Part shown: positions 6,798-11,126 of the stretch, in pieces
Position numbering within the stretch: position 1 is the stretch's first letter
Layout of the letters: every line of letters begins with the position of its first letter
Assembly: GCA_913044085.1 (NCBI GenBank)
Contig: CAJWNW010000050.1
Location: forward strand, 1 to 11,126
Length of the DNA: 11,126 bases
Direction: 5' to 3'
Source of the DNA: an uncultured Flavobacteriaceae bacterium
GTDB lineage: Bacteria > Bacteroidota > Bacteroidia > Flavobacteriales > Flavobacteriaceae
The notes under the pieces: generated by a model
Databases searched by the model: none
Seen by the model: only the letters and a program-made list of their open reading frames with translations
Told to the model about the DNA's origin: nothing
Program-made: the position numbers and the translations under genes

Positions 6798-6829
6798 AAA
6801 AAACCGAACACCACGCTTGGTTTTTTTTT
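6798..6829 (-). terminator. Likely intrinsic terminator after accA
   Basis: An inverted repeat, with AAAAAACC on one side and GGTTTTTT on the other, encloses CCAAGCG / TGTTCGG arms on the minus strand (core 6804-6820; one mismatch and some G-U pairs). It is followed by a T6 run in the minus direction and lies 24-50 nt after the accA stop. It is weaker than the rplT terminator and could allow some readthrough into dnaB. Confidence 0.6.
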
Positions 6830-6851
6830 AATTATTCGAACGCAGTAAAGT

Positions 6852-7805
6852 TTAATCTTTGTAAACACCCATTTGAGCATACTTATACATGCGCTGATTT
6901 ACCAAAGCTTTTGGTGATAAGTTTTTTAATTCTTCGTAAGATTTCAAAATCGCATTTTGAGTGACTGTAAAGGTTTTTTCTGGATTTTTGTGGGCACCTC
7001 CTAGGGGTTCCTTAATGATTTCATCTACCAATTTCATGCGCTTCATATCTTTTGCGGTCAACTTAAGCGCTTCAGCAGCTTGCTCTTTGTATTCCCAGCT
7101 GCGCCATAAAATTGAAGAACAAGACTCAGGAGATATCACAGAATACCAGGTATTTTCAAGCATTAAAACACGATCTCCAACGCCAATTCCAAGGGCGCCA
7201 CCAGAAGCACCTTCACCAATAATAACGGTTATTATAGGAACTTTCAAGCGGGTCATTTCCAATATATTCCTAGCGATGGCCTCACCCTGCCCTCTTTCCT
7301 CAGCTTCAAGTCCTGGATAAGCACCCGGAGTGTCGATGAGTGTAACCACAGGAATTCCAAATTTTTCTGCCGATTTCATCAAGCGAAGGGCTTTACGATA
7401 ACCTTCTGGATTCGCCATACCAAAATTTCGGTACTGTCGTGTTTTAGTGTTAAAGCCTTTCTGTTGCCCTATAAACATAAAACTTTGATCTCCGATTTTA
7501 CCCAAACCACCAACCATAGCTTTGTCGTCTTTGAAATTTCGATCGCCATGAAGCTCTAAAAAGGAATCCTTAAAGATGGCATTGATGTAATCTAAAGTAT
7601 AGGGCCTGTTAGGATGACGAGAGAGTTGAACGCGTTGCCAAGGGGTTAAATTTTTATAGATTTCTTTTTTGGTAATTTCAAGTTTATTTTGAATTTGTTT
7701 ACAAGTCTCGGTTACATCGACCTTACTTTCATCTCCAATAACTTGACATTTTTGTAGTTGATCCTCTAACTCTTTAATTGGTAATTCGAATTCTAAATAT
7801 TCCAT
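6852..7805 (-). CDS. accA: Acetyl-CoA carboxylase carboxyltransferase subunit alpha
   Basis: Alpha half of the carboxyltransferase that moves the carboxyl group from biotin carrier protein to acetyl-CoA, giving malonyl-CoA for fatty acid synthesis; it works with AccD in an alpha2beta2 complex. Its 317 residues match the usual length. The N-terminal helical part (about 1-60) is followed by the crotonase-like domain. LSRHPNRPYTLDYI (61-74), ELHGDR, TPGAYPG (159-165) with the EAEERGQGEAIA that follows, and the glycine-rich oxyanion-hole segment GEGASGGALGIGVGDRV (197-213) are all conserved. No zinc finger is expected, because that is in AccD. The ATG gives the normal start MEYLEFELPI. accD is not in the window, which is common. 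It has its own promoter about 30 nt upstream. Confidence 0.97.
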   Translation of the reverse strand: MEYLEFELPIKELEDQLQKCQVIGDESKVDVTETCKQIQNKLEITKKEIYKNLTPWQRVQLSRHPNRPYTLDYINAIFKDSFLELHGDRNFKDDKAMVGGLGKIGDQSFMFIGQQKGFNTKTRQYRNFGMANPEGYRKALRLMKSAEKFGIPVVTLIDTPGAYPGLEAEERGQGEAIARNILEMTRLKVPIITVIIGEGASGGALGIGVGDRVLMLENTWYSVISPESCSSILWRSWEYKEQAAEALKLTAKDMKRMKLVDEIIKEPLGGAHKNPEKTFTVTQNAILKSYEELKNLSPKALVNQRMYKYAQMGVYKD

Positions 7806-7835
7806 ATCGAAGTCTGTATCGGTGAATTTGTTTTA

Positions 7836-7843
7836 CAAATATA
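7836..7843 (-). promoter_or_regulatory. Promoter -7 element for accA
   Basis: On the minus strand 7843-7836 reads TATATTTG, a perfect TAnnTTTG and the same octamer as at the rRNA and thrS promoters. The expected start is near 7830, leaving a leader of about 25 nt before the accA ATG. No TTG is found at the usual distance upstream (ATG is there instead), so the upstream element is weak. accA can therefore be transcribed apart from the operon to its right. Confidence 0.6.
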
Positions 7844-7875
7844 GGAACTTTAAATTTTTTGGTTCATGTTAAAAG

Positions 7876-8760
7876 TTAAATTTCACCTATTTTGTATTTC
7901 AACAAAGCATTCATTAAAACAGTAAATATTATTAGGGCAGCTCCTATATAAAAAACAGGAGGCATGACCTCAGTTTGAGGGAAGAATAAAAGAGCTAAAA
8001 AAATACCATAAATGGGTTCAAGATTGTAGGTTAAAACCACAGAATAAGGAGTGATATAACGCATAACATATACTGAAGCAATAAAGGCATACGCCGTACA
8101 AACAGATGCTAAAATCCCGAGGTAAAGCCAATCATCTATTGATAATTTAAAAAATGACGCATCAAAGCCTTCATTTGAAAAGGCTATGTATAGGGATATA
8201 AAAAATACGCCGCTGATAAATTCATAAATAGAAATTGTTGAAGCATTGTACTGCGCCACAAATTTACCGTTGATTACCGCAAAAAGAGATGAAAAAAACG
8301 CCGATACAATTCCCAGACAAATACCCAATATGTATTTAATTTCTGTCTGCATGATTATAAAAACTCCTGCAATCACAAGTAGGCCAAATATAATTTCATA
8401 GGAAATTATTTTACGTTTATAGAAAATGGGTTCTATGAGAGATGTAAAAAAAGCGCCAGTGGAGAACATGGCCAAGGTTATAGAAATATTAGAAACTTTA
8501 ATAGCAGTAAAAAACGTAATCCAATGCAAGGCAATGACAATGCCCGCTAAAAAAAACTTTAGAATGGTTCTGAAGGGAAGCAGGAGTGAAATATTTTTAA
8601 TTTTAATAAATACAAACATTAAAACGCCTGCGATAAGCATGCGGTACCATACCAAGGGAATGGCCTCCAAAGAAATTAATTCACCCAAAATTGCAGTAAA
8701 TCCTGCAATAAAAACAAGAAAATGCAGGTGTAATTGATTTTTAAATTTAGCGCTTGGCAT
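7876..8760 (-). CDS. EamA/DMT-family inner membrane transporter
   Basis: A 294-residue, strongly hydrophobic protein with about ten predicted membrane helices, arranged as two repeats of five, as in drug/metabolite transporter (EamA) proteins. Each half ends near the conserved EP motif: IEPIFYKRK (about 109-117) and NLEPIYGIFLALLFFPQ (about 247-263). Members export or import small metabolites such as amino acids; the substrate here cannot be told from sequence. The start ATG lies inside the last codons of the upstream LptF/LptG-family gene, a 14-nt overlap, so it is translationally linked to that gene. No transfer signs are seen. No terminator is visible before accA 70 nt downstream. Confidence 0.9.
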   Translation of the reverse strand: MPSAKFKNQLHLHFLVFIAGFTAILGELISLEAIPLVWYRMLIAGVLMFVFIKIKNISLLLPFRTILKFFLAGIVIALHWITFFTAIKVSNISITLAMFSTGAFFTSLIEPIFYKRKIISYEIIFGLLVIAGVFIIMQTEIKYILGICLGIVSAFFSSLFAVINGKFVAQYNASTISIYEFISGVFFISLYIAFSNEGFDASFFKLSIDDWLYLGILASVCTAYAFIASVYVMRYITPYSVVLTYNLEPIYGIFLALLFFPQTEVMPPVFYIGAALIIFTVLMNALLKYKIGEI

Positions 8761-9820
8761 TGAACAAAAGATAAACTGCTAAAATGCCAAAAATAAAATT
8801 TGGAAACCAAACGGCAATGAGTGGCGAAAAGTCTGATTGTTCAGCCATTACGCCAAATACCTTATCGAAAAACACATAAACCATAGCGATGACAATGCCA
8901 AAGGCTAAATTAACACCCATGCCACCGCGTCTTTTGATGGAGGACACTGCAACCGCAATAATGGTTAAAATATAAACGGATACCGGTAAACTCCACTTTT
9001 TATATTGCACCACTTTATACCTATTTATGTTTGAGGAACCACGGGCTTCTTCACGTTCTATAAAATCGGATAATTCATTGATATTTAAAGTTTCTGCTAC
9101 ATATTTTGGAGGTGTCAAATCCAAAAGATCAAAACCTAATAAGGTGTCTATACGCCGCTTGAAAACAATTGAATCATTGTCTTTTCCTATGTACCGTAGG
9201 TAGTAGTTTGACAAACGATAAACACTGTCTTTTTCAATATAATTGATGGCCGACGCATGAATTTTATATTTTAATTTATTACCATTAAAATGCTCAAGTG
9301 TAAAATTATTGCCTCGCATAGATTTGGTGTCAAAATTACTGACATAAATGTAATCGTTATCATTTATTTGTTGATGGATGTACTGTGTTTTAACCGCTTT
9401 TTTATTATTTAGGTATTTATAATTGAATTCATTAAACCCTTTACTTGCTTTGGGAGCCCAATACATACCTAAAAACACGGCAATAATGGCAATGACAGTA
9501 CCCCCAATAAAATAGGGCTTTAAAAATCTGAAAAATGAAACTCCAGAACTCAAAAATGCGATGACTTCTGTGTTGTTGGCCAATTTCGAGGTGAACCAAA
9601 TTACAGAAAGAAATAAAAATAAAGGAAAAAGCAGATTTGCAAAATAAATAGTAAAGTCAAAGTAATAGGCTGCAACTTCTTCAAAAGGAACTTTGTTTTC
9701 TAGAATTCGATCTATTTTTTCAGCCAAATTAACTGTTATTCCAATTGGAATAAAAAGTAATAACATTAAAAAAAATGTTAACAAATAGCGTTTTAAGATG
9801 TACCAGTCAAAAATTTTCAT
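8747..9820 (-). CDS. LptF/LptG-family permease of the lipopolysaccharide export ABC transporter (closest to LptG)
   Basis: Membrane subunit of the LptB2FG complex, which pulls lipopolysaccharide out of the inner membrane and passes it to the periplasmic bridge. It has 357 residues with the family layout: three membrane helices (about 12-32, 56-77, 100-121), a periplasmic beta-jellyroll domain (about 125-265) and three more helices (277-294, 301-320, 331-354). The start MKIFDWYILKRYL and the cytoplasmic coupling stretch NNTEVIAFLSSGVS (82-95) are typical. LptF and LptG are hard to separate by eye; the single-gene setting and the N-terminus favour LptG, so no symbol is given. It starts 3 nt after tgt and overlaps the EamA gene by 14 nt, which makes a tight operon. 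Confidence 0.93.
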   Translation of the reverse strand: MKIFDWYILKRYLLTFFLMLLLFIPIGITVNLAEKIDRILENKVPFEEVAAYYFDFTIYFANLLFPLFLFLSVIWFTSKLANNTEVIAFLSSGVSFFRFLKPYFIGGTVIAIIAVFLGMYWAPKASKGFNEFNYKYLNNKKAVKTQYIHQQINDNDYIYVSNFDTKSMRGNNFTLEHFNGNKLKYKIHASAINYIEKDSVYRLSNYYLRYIGKDNDSIVFKRRIDTLLGFDLLDLTPPKYVAETLNINELSDFIEREEARGSSNINRYKVVQYKKWSLPVSVYILTIIAVAVSSIKRRGGMGVNLAFGIVIAMVYVFFDKVFGVMAEQSDFSPLIAVWFPNFIFGILAVYLLFNAKR

Positions 9821-9823
9821 GAT

Positions 9824-10954
9824 CTAAAGGCGCTTATCCATTTGGGCAACCATCATTGTCTTCCAAGATAGAAAATCACCAGCTAAAATACGTTTTCTTG
9901 CTTCGCGAACCAACCACATATAAAAGCCAAGGTTATGAATGGTTGCAATTTGTTTGCCTAATAACTCATTGACCGAAAATAAATGTCTTAAATAGGCTTT
10001 TGAATATTCTGTATCTACCCAAGTAATTGCCATTTCGTCAATGGGTGAAAAATCGTCGGTCCACTTTTTATTTCTAATATTTATAGTACCATGCGCGGTG
10101 AACAACATACCGTTTCTGGCATTTCGCGTAGGCATAACGCAATCAAACATGTCAATTCCTAAAGCAACGTTTTCTAAAATATTTATTGGAGTCCCCACCC
10201 CCATCAAATAGCGGGGTTTATCTTCAGGTAAAATAGCACAAACCACATCCGTCATTGCATACATTTCTTCTGCGGGCTCCCCTACTGAAAGACCTCCAAT
10301 GGCGTTACCAACGGCATTAGTATTGGCAATATACTCCGCAGATTGCTGTCTTAAATCTTTATAAACACTGCCCTGAACGATTGGAAAAAAAGCTTGTGAG
10401 AAACAATATTTATAAGGTAATTTTTCCAAGTGACTCACACATCGGTCCAACCAACGATGGGTCATATGCATGGAACGCTTAGCATAATTGTAATCGCAGG
10501 GATATGGTGTGCACTCATCAAATGCCATGATGATATCTGCTCCAATATTACGTTGAATTTCCATAACATTTTCTGGAGTGAAAACATGATAACCGCCATC
10601 AATATGACTTCTAAACTTAACACCTTCCTCTTTAATTTTTCGATTGGCTGATAAAGAATAGACCTGATAACCACCGGAATCTGTTAAAATATTACGATCC
10701 CAATTCATAAACTTGTGTAAACCGCCCGCTTTTTCTAAAATTTTGATCTGAGGTCGTAAATACAAATGATAGGTGTTTCCTAGAATGATGTCGGGGTTGA
10801 TGTCATTTTTAAGTTCACGTTGATGTACGCCTTTTACAGTACCAACCGTGCCGACAGGCATGAAAATTGGCGTTTCTATAACCCCATGATCTGTGGCCAA
10901 TGTGGCTGCACGTGCTTTAGAATTAATGTCAGTTGTGATTAAATTAAATTTCAA
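9824..10954 (-). CDS. tgt: Queuine/preQ1 tRNA-ribosyltransferase (tRNA-guanine transglycosylase), lacking the zinc cysteines
   Basis: Swaps guanine-34 in GUN anticodons for the queuosine precursor preQ1. It has 376 residues and a TIM-barrel fold. TDSGGYQVYSL places the active-site aspartate at D92, AFDECTPYP (144-152) forms part of the base pocket, IGGLSVGEP is conserved, and FDCVMPTRNARNG (270-282) places the nucleophile at D271. Bacterial TGT normally binds structural zinc through CxCxxC plus a histidine. Aligned on the flanking DFSPID and YSKAYLRHLF, the three cysteine positions hold A309, T311 and D314, while the histidine remains (H340 in IHNL). The rest of the C-terminus is intact, so this is not a truncation. 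The start codon is TTG (10954-10952); no in-frame ATG lies nearby and the sequence from there (KFNLITTD) matches the family N-terminus. First gene of the tgt-permease-EamA operon. Confidence 0.96.
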   Translation of the reverse strand: MKFNLITTDINSKARAATLATDHGVIETPIFMPVGTVGTVKGVHQRELKNDINPDIILGNTYHLYLRPQIKILEKAGGLHKFMNWDRNILTDSGGYQVYSLSANRKIKEEGVKFRSHIDGGYHVFTPENVMEIQRNIGADIIMAFDECTPYPCDYNYAKRSMHMTHRWLDRCVSHLEKLPYKYCFSQAFFPIVQGSVYKDLRQQSAEYIANTNAVGNAIGGLSVGEPAEEMYAMTDVVCAILPEDKPRYLMGVGTPINILENVALGIDMFDCVMPTRNARNGMLFTAHGTINIRNKKWTDDFSPIDEMAITWVDTEYSKAYLRHLFSVNELLGKQIATIHNLGFYMWLVREARKRILAGDFLSWKTMMVAQMDKRL

Positions 10955-10976
10955 ATGAAATGTGTAATATTTGCCA

Positions 10977-10984
10977 CAAAGTTA
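10977..10984 (-). promoter_or_regulatory. Promoter -7 element for the tgt operon
   Basis: On the minus strand 10984-10977 reads TAACTTTG, a perfect TAnnTTTG. The expected start is near 10971, which leaves a leader of about 17 nt before the TTG start codon, like the short thrS leader. No TTG is seen at the usual 17-23 nt upstream, so support rests on the -7 element and its position. Confidence 0.5.
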
Positions 10985-11078
10985 GTTTATTAAAATCAAT
11001 TAATAGACTGTGAGAAATAAGCAAATAAAAGCATATAAATTGTTAGTTAAAAAATGATAAGTTAAACCTATAAATATT

Positions 11079-11107
11079 TTGACGGTTAAAAATAAAATTT
11101 ATTTTTG
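11079..11107 (+). promoter_or_regulatory. Possible rightward promoter for a gene beyond the right edge
   Basis: TTG (11079-11081), an 18-nt spacer, then TATTTTTG (11100-11107), a perfect TAnnTTTG. The expected start is near 11114. The surroundings are very AT-rich, so chance matches are likely, but both elements and the spacing fit and no other use for the stretch is apparent. A divergent gene to the right of the window would support it. Confidence 0.4.
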
Positions 11108-11126
11108 AAAAACATTAATTTATACA

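Noticed and set aside
6674..6880. Minus-strand 68-codon open frame with a hydrophobic stretch between accA and dnaB
   Set aside because: It overlaps the end of accA and the start of dnaB, runs straight through the accA terminator hairpin and the A/T tracts, and its hydrophobicity comes from the AT-rich composition. No initiation context or recognisable domain.
6961..7320. Plus-strand 119-codon open frame antisense to accA
   Set aside because: It lies wholly inside the well-conserved accA gene and its sequence follows from accA codon use. No promoter or family match.
8426..8737. Plus-strand 103-codon open frame antisense to the EamA transporter gene
   Set aside because: Antisense shadow of a clear membrane protein gene, with no independent features.
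11088..11106. AT-only inverted repeat (AAAAATAAA / TTTATTTTT) near the right edge, considered as a terminator
   Set aside because: It has no G-C pairs and lies in very AT-rich DNA, and its right arm is better explained as part of a possible -7 promoter element.
1..11126. Search for a mobile element, defence system, CRISPR array, tRNA gene or biosynthetic cluster
   Set aside because: All long coding regions belong to housekeeping families or to one conserved protein of unknown function. No transposase, integrase, regularly spaced repeats or tRNA-like cloverleaf sequences were seen by eye. The window looks like ordinary core genome.

Overview
The window looks like core chromosome of a low-GC member of the Bacteroidota, most likely a Flavobacteriaceae-type bacterium. 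Three things point there. Promoter elements match the Bacteroidota form (TTG, about 20 nt, then TAnnTTTG). Start codons mostly lack a Shine-Dalgarno sequence and sit in A-rich leaders. The proteins (bL35, IF3, AccA, TGT and a Bacteroidota-typical secreted protein) resemble flavobacterial versions from memory; no database search was possible. I see no mobile elements, CRISPR arrays, tRNAs or phage genes.

Layout. Bases 1-41 are the first bases of a 16S rRNA gene read leftwards. Bases 42-601 are a divergent control region. It holds two near-identical tandem rRNA promoters pointing left, two leader hairpins, and a promoter of the same architecture pointing right into thrS. Bases 602-3789 carry a translation gene cluster on the plus strand: thrS, infC, rpmI, rplT. 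It ends in a strong hairpin terminator (about 3825-3855) that is shared with the convergent gene cluster on the minus strand.

The minus strand, in transcription order from the right, carries tgt, an LptF/LptG-family permease gene and an EamA-family transporter gene as a tight operon (about 10984 down to 7876). Then come accA with its own promoter and terminator, dnaB, and a secreted protein often labelled 'asparagine synthetase B' (3872-5134). A rightward promoter at the far right edge suggests another gene just outside the window.

Functionally the region is housekeeping: tRNA charging, initiation, ribosomal proteins, tRNA queuosine modification, lipopolysaccharide export, fatty acid synthesis and replication fork unwinding. 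I found no new multi-gene system. The points most worth checking are an infC gene that appears to start at a non-standard ATA codon, a tRNA-guanine transglycosylase lacking the three zinc-binding cysteines, a secreted protein whose usual label does not fit its sequence, and a terminator-like hairpin at the predicted start of the proximal rRNA promoter transcript.
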